Part shown: positions 8,490-17,471 of the stretch, piece by piece
How the letters are laid out: every line of letters begins with the position of its first letter
Numbering within the stretch: the stretch's first letter is position 1
NCBI GenBank assembly: GCA_016194635.1
Contig: JACQBC010000034.1
Location: forward strand, 1 to 64,000
Source: Gammaproteobacteria bacterium
GTDB taxonomy: Bacteria > Pseudomonadota > Gammaproteobacteria > UBA6429 > Thiohalophilaceae
Direction of reading: 5' to 3'
DNA: 64,000 nucleotides
Notes under the pieces: model-generated
Databases searched by the model: none
Seen by the model: only the letters and a program-made list of their open reading frames with translations
Told to the model about the DNA's origin: nothing
Made by a program: the position numbers and the translations under genes

Positions 8490-9192
8490 GGATTTAAAAG
8501 TCAAAATATTTGCTGATGGTGCAGATAAGTCAGGAATGCTCGAGATGTATGCCAAGCCCTTTATTAAGGGCCTCACTACGAACCCTACGTTAATGCGTAA
8601 AGTAGGTATTACTGATTATAAAGCTTTTGCAAAGGAAATTCTCTCTGAAATCAAAGATAAGCCACTTTCTTTCGAAGTATTTTCCGATGATTTTAATGAT
8701 ATGGAGAGGCAAGCGTTGGAGATTGCTGGTTGGGGTGAAAATGTCTATGTAAAAATTCCTGTAACTAATACAAAGAAAGAACCGTGTTATACCCTGGTAA
8801 AAAAATTGGCAGCGAAAAACGTCAAGCTTAACGTCACTGCTTTGATGACACTTGCTCAGGTAGGTGACGTAGTTGCAGCTCTAAACCCGAATGTGCCTAG
8901 CTATGTATCTGTATTTGCAGGACGCATAGCCGACACGGGGCGTGATCCAGTACCATTAATGGCTAGGGCAGTTGAACTTCTTAAAGTTGCTCCTGCCGCT
9001 GAATTAATTTGGGCCAGCCCACGCGAATTGTTAAATATATTTCAGGCAGATGCAATTGGTTGCCAGGTAATTACTGTAACCAATGATGTTCTTAAAAAAC
9101 TATCGTTAGTTGGTTTTGATTTGGATGAGTATTCACTCGATACGGTAAAAATGTTTTATACCGATGCAATAGCAGCAGGTTTTAAGCTCTAA
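8476..9192 (+). CDS. Transaldolase-family aldolase inside a heptose operon
   Basis: 238 residues, a single TIM-barrel aldolase of the short transaldolase/fructose-6-phosphate aldolase type. Schiff-base Lys93 sits in VYVKIPVTN, and the early strand KGLTTNPTLM and the later GRIADTGRDP and IWASPRE segments match the family. Transaldolase makes sedoheptulose 7-phosphate from fructose 6-P and erythrose 4-P, which is the GmhA substrate, so a precursor-supply role is likely. Alternatively it could add or remove a C3 unit on a branched sugar. AGGAG ribosome site; start lies inside the GmhB gene. Followed by a terminator at 9299, so it ends this operon. Confidence 0.88.
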   Translation: MNKIEDLKVKIFADGADKSGMLEMYAKPFIKGLTTNPTLMRKVGITDYKAFAKEILSEIKDKPLSFEVFSDDFNDMERQALEIAGWGENVYVKIPVTNTKKEPCYTLVKKLAAKNVKLNVTALMTLAQVGDVVAALNPNVPSYVSVFAGRIADTGRDPVPLMARAVELLKVAPAAELIWASPRELLNIFQADAIGCQVITVTNDVLKKLSLVGFDLDEYSLDTVKMFYTDAIAAGFKL

Positions 9193-9298
9193 TGTAAGAC
9201 TTATTTAATTTTCTTATAAAAATATAGATAGTTCAAAATGAGTGTGATATAGATAGAACGGAATCACATAGTACAACCTACACTAATCGAATGTACAT

Positions 9299-9332
9299 AT
9301 ACCGGAAACACCCAATTTTGGGCGGTATTTTT
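9299..9332 (+). terminator. Rho-independent terminator after the heptose operon
   Basis: ATACCG ... CCC-AATTTT-GGG-CGGTAT forms a 9-bp stem with a 6-base bulge on the left arm (GAAACA), and a run of five T starts at 9328. It lies 107 bases after the transaldolase stop and 95 bases before the exporter permease, separating the two transcription units. Confidence 0.72.
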
Positions 9333-9426
9333 ATGCGCCAAATTATTTTAACGAGTAGTAATAATAGATGTCATTCATCTAAATTTACAGTAAGCTGTAT
9401 GTACCGTACGTACTGGATAATCTAAG

Positions 9427-10206
9427 ATGGATTCTGCAATTAAAGACTTAATACAAGGGCTATTAAGTTTTAGAATATGGTCTATGCTTGCTTGGCAAGA
9501 AATTAGGCAAAGGTATAGAAGGTCTACATTGGGACCATTATGGCTTACCCTTAGCACGGGAATCATGATTCTCGCAATGGGTCCACTTTATGGCGGTCTC
9601 TTTGGGCAGACTTTAGATAGTTATTTTTTGTATTTGGCAACGGGCATAGTGTCTTGGCAGTTAATTTCTACAACAATACAAGATTCATGCTTAGCATTTA
9701 TTGGTTCAGAAGGTTTTATCAAACAGCTTAAATTACCACTCTCTTTGTATGTGTTGAGAATTATATGGAAAAATCTAATCATATACTTGCACACTTTAGT
9801 TATAGTTGTAATTATATATATTTTCTTTCCGCCACCAATACCTTTCCAGATGTTATTTTTTGTTTTTGGAATTTTTCTTTTCTCAGTAAATGCAATATGG
9901 GTAGGAATAGTAGTTGGTTTGTTATGTGCACGTTTTAGAGATATTACTCCAATCGTGACCAGTATTGTCGGTGTTATGTTTTTCATAACTCCAATTATGT
10001 GGCCGGTAAAAATGCTCGGTGGACGTTTGTTGATAACTGAATTAAACCCTTTTTACCACTTTATGGAAATTATTCGTGGTCCTATCATCGGCGATCAAAT
10101 TCAACCGATTTCCTGGATTATGGTGATTCTAATTACATTGTTTGGGTATTTGTTCATGCTATTGTTATATAGTAGGTTTCGTGCACGTATAGCGTATTGG
10201 ATTTAG
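9427..10206 (+). CDS. wzm: ABC-2 type polysaccharide export permease (Wzm)
   Basis: 259 residues with about six hydrophobic helices and the family entry segment LAWQEIRQRYRRSTLGPLWLTLS. The RYRRSxLGPxW signature is typical of Wzm/KpsM/TagG permeases, which export undecaprenyl-PP-linked O-antigen or capsule across the inner membrane. The next gene, three bases later, is its ATPase. Their presence indicates an ABC-dependent O-polysaccharide pathway; I see no Wzx flippase in the window. Confidence 0.93.
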   Translation: MDSAIKDLIQGLLSFRIWSMLAWQEIRQRYRRSTLGPLWLTLSTGIMILAMGPLYGGLFGQTLDSYFLYLATGIVSWQLISTTIQDSCLAFIGSEGFIKQLKLPLSLYVLRIIWKNLIIYLHTLVIVVIIYIFFPPPIPFQMLFFVFGIFLFSVNAIWVGIVVGLLCARFRDITPIVTSIVGVMFFITPIMWPVKMLGGRLLITELNPFYHFMEIIRGPIIGDQIQPISWIMVILITLFGYLFMLLLYSRFRARIAYWI

Positions 10207-10209
10207 ATA

Positions 10210-10917
10210 ATGAGCAGTATTACAGCTGATAAATTACTAATAGAATTCCCGGTTTATGGGTCGAGCAGTCGTTCTTTTAAGAATAGTCTACTAAGTGCGG
10301 CGACGGGTGGGCGATTGGCTGCAGATGCAAGAGATCGTATTGTAGTGAGATCTATTGACAATATCAGCTTTCAATGGAATGCCGGTGACCGTGTTGGCTT
10401 GGTAGGGCATAATGGTTCTGGAAAAACAACATTGTTGCGTGCTCTTGCTGGGGCATACGAGCCAGTTAGTGGTTCCCTTGTGGTAAATGGATCTGTTGTT
10501 TCGATGCTTAGTATCACACTTGGTATGGAGGGAGAAGCAACCGGGATTGAGAATATTTACATGCGAGGAATATTGATGGGACTTTCTAAAAAGGAAGTAA
10601 TATCATTAATTGATGAAGTTACTGATTTCTCTGAGCTCGGAAGCTATATCAATATGCCAATGCGTACTTATTCTACGGGGATGATGATGCGGCTTGCCTT
10701 TGGGATATCTACTAGTATTAAAGCCGATATCATCCTAATGGATGAATGGTTAAGTGTTGGCGATGCAGATTTTTCGAAAAAGGCAGAGAAAAGACTGCAG
10801 TCGATGATCGGTAGTGCAAAGATTTTTGTAATGGCTTCTCATAATTCAGGGATGATTGAGGCGATATGTAACAGGGTTATGCATCTTGAGCATGGTAAAG
10901 TGATCTCACAGAAATGA
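10210..10917 (+). CDS. wzt: ABC polysaccharide export ATPase (Wzt, short form)
   Basis: 235 residues. Walker A GHNGSGKT at 66-73, signature YSTGMMMRL, Walker B IILMDEWLSVGD and the switch His in MASHNS are all intact. The protein stops soon after the nucleotide-binding domain. The C-terminal carbohydrate-binding domain found in O8/O9a-type Wzt proteins is absent, so export is likely not coupled to recognition of a capped chain end, as for Klebsiella O2a-type systems. N-terminal residues 1-60 include the amphipathic gate-helix region typical of the family. Pairs with the upstream permease. Confidence 0.93.
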   Translation: MSSITADKLLIEFPVYGSSSRSFKNSLLSAATGGRLAADARDRIVVRSIDNISFQWNAGDRVGLVGHNGSGKTTLLRALAGAYEPVSGSLVVNGSVVSMLSITLGMEGEATGIENIYMRGILMGLSKKEVISLIDEVTDFSELGSYINMPMRTYSTGMMMRLAFGISTSIKADIILMDEWLSVGDADFSKKAEKRLQSMIGSAKIFVMASHNSGMIEAICNRVMHLEHGKVISQK

Positions 10918-10958
10918 TTAAGATATTTAAACTTTGACTCCTTAAGGATATATAAAAT

Positions 10959-13301
10959 ATGAAAATATTTCGTATCTGCCCGGCTCCTGGTCATACCAAA
11001 CGATTTAGAAAACTGCATGGTCTACGGAATCTACGTTTTTCAGAACAGATACGTAGTCTTCAATCAGAAAATCTACTCCTTCCAGGTGGGTGGGCCGCCT
11101 CTATGGAGCTTGAAGGTTTTGAGGTTTTTGAAACTTTATATAATGATCCTGGTCTTCAAGCAAGATGGGCTCGTGAGAATAACTGTGCAAATCTAATTTT
11201 CCAGGACGATTTTTTATTCAAAATATTGGTTGAACAAATTAAGAAATTTAAACCAAATATAATTTTTTTGTACGCGGGTGCTTTTTTTCATTTAGAACGG
11301 GCTACCCGAGACAGACTAAGAGCGGTTTGCCCAGTTAATTTCATTATTTCTGGCTTCTGGGGTGATGAACTACCTCCGACAACAACGTACGCTCGCTACT
11401 TTGGTGATTTGGATATTGTATATGTTAGTTCGCCTATATATCAAAGACACTTCGAGTCAGCCAATATCAAGGCGGTAATGGTTGGTAATGCTTTTGATCC
11501 GTCAATCAAATTTAATACACCTGCAGAAAAAAAACATGACTTTATCTTTTGCGGCACAACAGGTTTCGGAATACCAGAACATCTAAACCGATATTATTCA
11601 TTACGAGAATTGCTATCTAAAACCAAGCTTAAGATGTGGGCTGACGAACCACGCAATCGAAGCTTTGGTCTTAATCTTAAGATAACAATATTAAAGATTC
11701 TTGCTGGTCTTCCTACACGCCTATTGAAAGTTATGACTTATTTAAACAGTCGTCTACGACATATATCCCTATTATGCTTAAGGTCCAAAGACGTTGAAAT
11801 TGGCCCATGGCTATTATTAATTGCTCATGAACATCCACTAAAATGGATTTTTGAAGAGGAAAAACCGCTCAGTAAACTTTTTTGGGGCCGAATAAGGCAT
11901 CAACCAGTAAATGCCACTGATTATTACAGATTGTTGGCCGAATCAAAAATTGTGCTCAATATACATAGAGACGAAGATGCAGACATAGGGAATATACGTT
12001 GTTTTGAAGCAACAGGTGTTGGGTCATGCTTGGTAACTGATCGTAGAGACGGGCTTCGCGATGTTTTTGATATTGACAATGATATTGTAACCTTTGATTC
12101 TGTGACGGAATGTATAGAGAAAGTTAAGTTCTTATTAGCAAATCCTGAAGAGATTGATCGCATCGCTAAAAATGGCCAGCGTACAACACTTGCACGCCAT
12201 ACTGTAACTCATCGCAGCCATACAATTGCATCGTCTTTAAGAGAGTTTGTTGAAAAACCGAATATCAAGAAACGCAGAGTTGTACTAGCTACCTATGATT
12301 TACAGCAACACCCCATATCGTACGATATAGCATTTTTTCTCCAGGCCGCAGATATTTATAGAAAGCAGACTCACTGTGAGGAAATACTAGTATCTATAGT
12401 GAACCCTACAAGTATTAAAAATCAACCTGGCGTATCAGCCGAAGTTGATGCGATTGTCGATTCCCATGCTAGAGAGTTTCGCGTTTCACACATATGTATC
12501 CAGATGGCTGAATTGATGCCGTCTGCAGGTGTGATAAATTTAAAAAGCCCGGTGGCACGTGACTTCATTTTTCATTCCGGAAATTTGGAATTGGTGCCAT
12601 TTCCAACAGGTGAATCAACACACCATTCAGAATACTACCGATTGGTCAATGGTAATCCAGAAATGCTAACAGGCTTTTCAGCAAGCGTTGAAGCACATCG
12701 CTATGTGCAACGCTGGCTTGACACTTTTCGCAGAGGAAGAAAGGTTCTCTGCGTTACTTTAAGACAGTATGAAGTTGATACGGCAAGAAATACAAACATG
12801 CAGGAATGGGAGTCATTTTTAAATCGTGTGGATAAAAATATATTCGCAATAGTTATATTGCCGGATACTGACCACATATCGGATTTTAAAAAATCTCCGC
12901 TTGGTGTTTATCCTCATTTTGAACCCGCGTGTTTTGATGTCGATTTACGCACTGCGCTTTATGAGGCGGCGTATTTGAATATGTTTGTTAATAATGGCCC
13001 TTCTGTTGCTGCTACATTGGACAAAAATGTTAACTATCTGATGTTCAAAATTCTATTACCTGATGTACCAACTTGTGCCCCTGATTTCCTGCGTTGGCTA
13101 GGTTATGAAATAGGGGCAACGCCGAAATACGCAACATCATTCCAGAAATGGGTGTGGGAGCATGATAGCGCTGATGTTCTTTGGCGGGAATTTTGCAAAA
13201 TGTGTAAAAAACTTGAAGGATCGAGTGATATTAGCATAAACCATTCTTTTCATAGCCAGGGAGATTCACTAGTGACACTCCCTATTGGTTCAGTCAACTA
13301 A
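10959..13301 (+). CDS. Two-part GT-B-like glycosyltransferase (CgeB-like N half, unassigned C half)
   Basis: 780 residues, about twice a usual GT. Residues ~1-430 match the CgeB/DUF3880-type group-1 glycosyltransferases, ending in the donor-site pattern IHRDEDADIGNIRCFEATGVGSCLVTD (hallmark E in RCFEATG) and the terminal NPEEIDRIAKNGQRTTLARHT helix. Residues ~430-775 form a second globular half with alternating hydrophobic strands (KVLCVTLRQY, FAIVILPDTDH, NMFVNNGPSVAAT) that resembles the acceptor/donor layout of TIGR04372-like or GT-B proteins, but I do not recognise the family. Likely a dual-specificity transferase adding two residues. SD AAGGA upstream of the ATG; 41 bases after wzt. Confidence 0.75.
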   Translation: MKIFRICPAPGHTKRFRKLHGLRNLRFSEQIRSLQSENLLLPGGWAASMELEGFEVFETLYNDPGLQARWARENNCANLIFQDDFLFKILVEQIKKFKPNIIFLYAGAFFHLERATRDRLRAVCPVNFIISGFWGDELPPTTTYARYFGDLDIVYVSSPIYQRHFESANIKAVMVGNAFDPSIKFNTPAEKKHDFIFCGTTGFGIPEHLNRYYSLRELLSKTKLKMWADEPRNRSFGLNLKITILKILAGLPTRLLKVMTYLNSRLRHISLLCLRSKDVEIGPWLLLIAHEHPLKWIFEEEKPLSKLFWGRIRHQPVNATDYYRLLAESKIVLNIHRDEDADIGNIRCFEATGVGSCLVTDRRDGLRDVFDIDNDIVTFDSVTECIEKVKFLLANPEEIDRIAKNGQRTTLARHTVTHRSHTIASSLREFVEKPNIKKRRVVLATYDLQQHPISYDIAFFLQAADIYRKQTHCEEILVSIVNPTSIKNQPGVSAEVDAIVDSHAREFRVSHICIQMAELMPSAGVINLKSPVARDFIFHSGNLELVPFPTGESTHHSEYYRLVNGNPEMLTGFSASVEAHRYVQRWLDTFRRGRKVLCVTLRQYEVDTARNTNMQEWESFLNRVDKNIFAIVILPDTDHISDFKKSPLGVYPHFEPACFDVDLRTALYEAAYLNMFVNNGPSVAATLDKNVNYLMFKILLPDVPTCAPDFLRWLGYEIGATPKYATSFQKWVWEHDSADVLWREFCKMCKKLEGSSDISINHSFHSQGDSLVTLPIGSVN

Positions 13302-13368
13302 GCCTACCTTATCTAGTGGTGTTTGTTTTTGATAGTAAAGATATCGATCGTTGCGAGGAAATAGTAAT

Positions 13369-14196
13369 ATGGGAATCAATAGAAGCGCGGTAAAGGTGTT
13401 TCTGTACGAAGGTCAACGCCGTGGTCTGCTTGGTCGCCTTCTGACACTGGGCAGACAGGATGTTTACATTACAGCAGAGGAGCTTCGCGCAACGATGGCC
13501 GAGTTTGGAAAACGCCCAGTACAGGAAATTGCACATTCACTCTCAAAAAAAACCTCTTTTGCCAAGAGCGATTTTATTTCTGATGAGTATCTTTTCTCGG
13601 CATTAGGATTTTCGGAGTGTAAGGCGCTAGATGCCTCTAGCTATGAAGACGCAGACTATGTTTTTGATTTAAACCGGATAGATACACCCGAGGCTCTTGT
13701 TGACCGTTGGGATACCATTTTTGATGGTGGTACAATCGAACACGTATTTCACCTACCGAATGCGCTGAGTAATATTTTTCGGTTGTTACGGATTGGCGGT
13801 CGAGTGGTTCATATCGCGCCGAGTTCGAATCACATTGATCATGGATTCTATATGTTTTCGCCAACGTTTTTCTGGGACTATTATAATGCTAATAATTACG
13901 AGATAAATGTTTGTCAGGTATTTCGTTATACTCAGGATTTATATGCAGGAGCGTGGCAAGTGTGTGATTATGTACCTGGAAGCTTGACTCGAGTTAGCAT
14001 GGGTAAACTTGACGATGCACTCTATGGTGTCATTTTGATTGCAACAAAGACCCCAAATTCAACATTCGATGTTATTCCGCAACAGGGACTCTATGCTGAG
14101 AATCTATGGAAATCTAAATCAACGAATGTTGCGGATGCACTTGATCCGGATTTTTCTGGGAAAGGACTCGGGCTGAAGACAAAATACTTTCTTTAA
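13369..14196 (+). CDS. SAM-dependent methyltransferase-like protein
   Basis: 275 residues from the ATG at 13369; GAGGAA eight bases upstream decides this start over a TTG at 13351. The central region has class I methyltransferase features in order: a strand/acidic end at ALDASSYEDADYVFDLN, then FDTIF-like WDTIFDGGTIEHVFHLPNALSNIFRLLRIGGRVVHIAP, which matches the post-motif II/III pattern (IEH, then LxxGGxxxHxxP). The glycine-rich motif I (GxGxG) is not obvious. The C-terminal half with HIDHGFYMFSPTFF is like methyltransferases in O-antigen and polysaccharide clusters. Substrate unknown. It may be catalytically weak or use an altered SAM site. Confidence 0.62.
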   Translation: MGINRSAVKVFLYEGQRRGLLGRLLTLGRQDVYITAEELRATMAEFGKRPVQEIAHSLSKKTSFAKSDFISDEYLFSALGFSECKALDASSYEDADYVFDLNRIDTPEALVDRWDTIFDGGTIEHVFHLPNALSNIFRLLRIGGRVVHIAPSSNHIDHGFYMFSPTFFWDYYNANNYEINVCQVFRYTQDLYAGAWQVCDYVPGSLTRVSMGKLDDALYGVILIATKTPNSTFDVIPQQGLYAENLWKSKSTNVADALDPDFSGKGLGLKTKYFL

Positions 14197-14305
14197 ATTG
14201 CAGAATGTGAGTGTTATTAACACATGTTCATTGTCAGTTCCAGTTTATTTTTAGTGGTGCTTTGATTTCCGGATCTTAAGGGAAACTCATACAGTCTAAA
14301 GTTCT

Positions 14306-15178
14306 ATGAATCATGAAAAGAAACAGTTTCTTGTAATTGGCGGAGATAGTCTCATTGGGAACCGATTGGCGAACATGCTTTCTACATTGGGTTATAAAGT
14401 GTTTACTACTACACGCCGGTGTAAACATGATGCGGAGTTTTTTTATGATCTTGAAAATGGGAATTGTAACAATCTGTTTAACGAGCCATTTGCATGTGCA
14501 TTTCTTTGCGTGGGTATCACCGACATGGCTGCATGTCATGCAGATCCAGAACATTCCTACCTTCTAAACGTAACAAATACGGTGAATTTGGCCGACCGTC
14601 TTCGATCGGTAAGTACTCCATTTGTATTTCTGTCGAGCAATACTGTTTTTGATGGAGCAGCCGAGTATCCTGATGAATATTCAGGCTACTGTTTCAATAC
14701 GGAGTATGGCAGGCAGAAAGCCGCAGCTGAGCAAGCACTTCTTGCATTTGGCCAAGGAACGTCTATTGTACGTCTGTCGAAAGTATTGGCTCGTGACTCT
14801 GGAATAGTCGCTAAATTTCTTCAGTGTTTCAAAGCGAGGCAAACCTGTGACGCTTTTAATGACCTGTTTATAGCTCCTGTATCCCTGAATTACGTATGCC
14901 AATCACTCATAAAAATAGCTCAGTCGGGCATTGGAGGAATTTTCCATCTCTCTGGACAGAATGAAATTTCCTATGCTGATCTTGCATTTTGTCTAGCTGA
15001 TTCAATTCCCGGGGCGCGAGCTTGCGTACGATCGATTTCAAGCACGGCTTCTAACTCCTTGATAATATTTAAGCCTTCTCACCCAGCGCTCGGGATGACA
15101 CGGACAATAAATACTCTTGGTATTCTGCCGGAGTCTGTGGGCTGTGTATTGACACAATTAAATTCAATATCCATATGA
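14306..15178 (+). CDS. RmlD-like NDP-sugar reductase (extended SDR)
   Basis: 290 residues. The N terminus VIGGDSLIGNRLANML is a modified GxxGxxG motif, SSNTVFDG resembles the RmlD STDYVFDG strand, and Tyr-x-x-x-Lys is YGRQK. The overall pattern places it with dTDP-4-dehydrorhamnose reductase-like proteins that reduce a 4-keto sugar nucleotide. A canonical rmlD exists at 29061, so this copy probably acts on another keto sugar, for instance a product of the 756-9192 genes. The stop overlaps the next start (ATGA). Confidence 0.82.
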   Translation: MNHEKKQFLVIGGDSLIGNRLANMLSTLGYKVFTTTRRCKHDAEFFYDLENGNCNNLFNEPFACAFLCVGITDMAACHADPEHSYLLNVTNTVNLADRLRSVSTPFVFLSSNTVFDGAAEYPDEYSGYCFNTEYGRQKAAAEQALLAFGQGTSIVRLSKVLARDSGIVAKFLQCFKARQTCDAFNDLFIAPVSLNYVCQSLIKIAQSGIGGIFHLSGQNEISYADLAFCLADSIPGARACVRSISSTASNSLIIFKPSHPALGMTRTINTLGILPESVGCVLTQLNSISI

Positions 15179-16332
15179 ATCATGCGATCGCAAAATTTCC
15201 GTGCCAAGTTTGTGGTATGACAGCGTTGAACGAGGTACTAGGATTTGCAGAGCTGAATAGAGTAACATCAGACTGCAAGCCATTCAAGTGCGGCGGCAGG
15301 CTCACAGTGTGTGGAGAATGCGCAGCTGTACAGAAGATTCCAAACGATCAGTGGTTGCGGGAGATTTCTGAAATCTACCTGCACTATAACGTATATAGCC
15401 AAGGTGGCGGTGAAGAACAAATTGTTCTCGACTCTGTAACTGGTAAGCCTAAGCGTCGGAGCGTGGTATTGGCCTCCCGTCTTCACGAAACTAATCAGCT
15501 ACCCGATATAGGTTGGCTTCTAGATGTAGGTTGCGGCAATGGCGCAACGCTACGCGCATTTTCTGATGAGTTTCTTACATGGAAACTCTATGGCCATGAT
15601 CTTGATGTGAAACCTCATGAATCCATTAGAAAAATACCCAGGTTCGATCGGTATTTTACTGGAAATTTAGAAAACATTGATGATAAGTTTCACTTGGTCA
15701 GTATGATCCATTCTCTCGAGCACTTTCAAAACCCTCTGAGCGTTTTGAAGATACTTCACGAAAAGGTCCATGACGATGGACATTTGTTTGTCGAGGTCTG
15801 TAATGTTGAGGAAAACCCCTTTGATCTTCTGGTGGCGGATCACTTGATGCACTTCAGCCCATCTTCGCTGGAGTCCATTTCAATTCAAGCAGGTTTCGCC
15901 ATGGTGAAGCTGGAAACTTCGTGGATTAAGAAGGAGCTATCCATGTTATCGAATCTGCATGGAAATCAATCAACCCCTTTGCGTCTTGACCCGATTCGAA
16001 CGTTGAGTGAAATTGCGAAAAAAGTGAGGTGGTTAAGGCAGCTTAAAGACACTGCGCTGCGTGCTTCTCAGGAAAATCAGAATTTTGGAATTTTTGGAAC
16101 TTCGATTGCAGCTACATGGGTGGCGAATTACTTAGGCGATGAGATAAAATATTTTGTTGACGAAGATCCGAGCCGTACTGGTCGTTCCTATATGGGGAAA
16201 CCAGTACTCGCACCAGATAATGTGCCGGATTCTGCAACTGTATTTATCGCGCTGTCACCTAAGCTTGCTTCGGCGATTAGAGAACGATTAAGCTACTTGC
16301 CATTGAAATTTCTCCAGATGCCAGCGCTTTAA
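15175..16332 (+). CDS. Three-domain SAM methyltransferase with Cys zinc knuckle
   Basis: 385 residues. An N-terminal metal-binding module has CQVCG (10-14) and a second C-x-x-C (CGECA) around residue 44. The methyltransferase core carries motif I LLDVGCGNGATL near 119-130 and SMIHSLEHFQNP as the post-motif. The C-terminal Rossmann-like domain is FGIFGTSIAATWVANYL ... FVDEDPSRTGRSYMGKPV. This architecture matches sugar C-methyltransferases such as TylC3/NovU and related O-antigen enzymes (methyltransf_13/25/14 arrangement). It suggests a C-methyl-branched or otherwise methylated sugar. It follows the RmlD-like reductase with start/stop overlap, so the two probably act in sequence. Confidence 0.82.
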   Translation: MNHAIAKFPCQVCGMTALNEVLGFAELNRVTSDCKPFKCGGRLTVCGECAAVQKIPNDQWLREISEIYLHYNVYSQGGGEEQIVLDSVTGKPKRRSVVLASRLHETNQLPDIGWLLDVGCGNGATLRAFSDEFLTWKLYGHDLDVKPHESIRKIPRFDRYFTGNLENIDDKFHLVSMIHSLEHFQNPLSVLKILHEKVHDDGHLFVEVCNVEENPFDLLVADHLMHFSPSSLESISIQAGFAMVKLETSWIKKELSMLSNLHGNQSTPLRLDPIRTLSEIAKKVRWLRQLKDTALRASQENQNFGIFGTSIAATWVANYLGDEIKYFVDEDPSRTGRSYMGKPVLAPDNVPDSATVFIALSPKLASAIRERLSYLPLKFLQMPAL

Positions 16333-16397
16333 TTAGTCATGTGCCTATGTTCCATGGTATAACTAGTTTAGTAACTGTCAAAACGAGGCTGTAAGAT

Positions 16398-17471
16398 ATG
16401 AGACCCCAAGATCTGATAGTGATAGCTGTTAATAGCGGTTCACATCAGCATTCCGCTTTTAGAGGAACGATATTCTCCTTGACCCTGATTATTGTGACTA
16501 TCCTGCCTGCTATTTCTATTATGGTGGTACCCATGTATCCTTCCATGGGACCGAGGGTGGTGGATTTTCTTGTTGTTCTCAGTAGCACCCATGTATTCGC
16601 TACCTTGTATCTTTTTACAGATCCCGCAATTAGGCTATTCGTTCTGCGTCATCCTATAAAAATGATTTTGATTCCATTAGTCCTCATCTTAGCTAGCATT
16701 TTAGCTTTCAGTTCTCCGGAGTACCCCGCCTTTGTTGCCATTCTTCTTCTATTTTTTCTGTATCAAACATGGCATTTTGGAGCACAAAACATCGGCGTGG
16801 CCACATATGTCTCACTAGCAGAACGTGGTAGGGGCCTAGCTCCGACTGAAAAAATCACTATCAGACTTGGGATATTATGCGGGATGCTGGGGGTTCTTCG
16901 CGCCCTTTATCCAGATTTTATGATTGGAAAGCAATATATGCCACTTGATCCAGTCACACTTCGAGTTTTTGACTTTTTGCGTGAGATTGGTTCTATAGCT
17001 GCTTTGGTGTTAAGTGTATTGGCTGCTGTGTTTTTGTTAAAAGCATGGCGGCAACAAAACTTTCTGTATGGTATAGCTATATTCTTTAGCATAACATTCT
17101 TATTCCCCATGTACCTATCTGAAAATTATATGATTGGTTTTGGATCTTTTGCCGTAGCTCATGGTCTTCAATATTTGGTTTTCCTATCAACGCATAGCTT
17201 AGGCACTAGGATATCCTATGGGAATACTCCCAATATCAGATTCAGTTTTCTATTCCCGCCAGTAATATTGGTGGCAACTATTTTTCTTGGTTATCTGATA
17301 TGGAGCAAGGGACCAGAAATTAAGTCGGAGCATTTTACCCTCTTTGGTATGTCGATTATATTAGGGTTGACACTTGCACACTTTTGGATTGATCAATTCC
17401 TATGGAAAATGAAGGATAGGGAACGTGCTCAATGGGTTAAGGACAGATACCGATTTCTCTTCAGGCAATAG
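16398..17471 (+). CDS. Unknown polytopic membrane protein with conserved-looking His motifs
   Basis: 357 residues with about nine hydrophobic helices. Histidines sit in or beside helices in a repeated manner: SSTHVFATL (TM2), YQTWHFGAQNIGV (TM4), VAHGLQYLVFLSTHS (TM7) and AHFWIDQFLWKMKDR near the C terminus. This spacing suggests a membrane metalloenzyme or cofactor site rather than a plain flippase. I do not recognise a named family. Wzx, Wzy and acyltransferase-3 signatures are not seen. It ends the plus-strand run of region 3, 65 bases after the methyltransferase, so a role in modifying the lipid-linked polysaccharide is possible but unproven. Confidence 0.6.
   Translation: MRPQDLIVIAVNSGSHQHSAFRGTIFSLTLIIVTILPAISIMVVPMYPSMGPRVVDFLVVLSSTHVFATLYLFTDPAIRLFVLRHPIKMILIPLVLILASILAFSSPEYPAFVAILLLFFLYQTWHFGAQNIGVATYVSLAERGRGLAPTEKITIRLGILCGMLGVLRALYPDFMIGKQYMPLDPVTLRVFDFLREIGSIAALVLSVLAAVFLLKAWRQQNFLYGIAIFFSITFLFPMYLSENYMIGFGSFAVAHGLQYLVFLSTHSLGTRISYGNTPNIRFSFLFPPVILVATIFLGYLIWSKGPEIKSEHFTLFGMSIILGLTLAHFWIDQFLWKMKDRERAQWVKDRYRFLFRQ

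Noticed and set aside
578-10958. JUMPstart/ops element near the polysaccharide genes
   Set aside because: No GGCGGTAG-type ops core was found at the plausible promoter positions.
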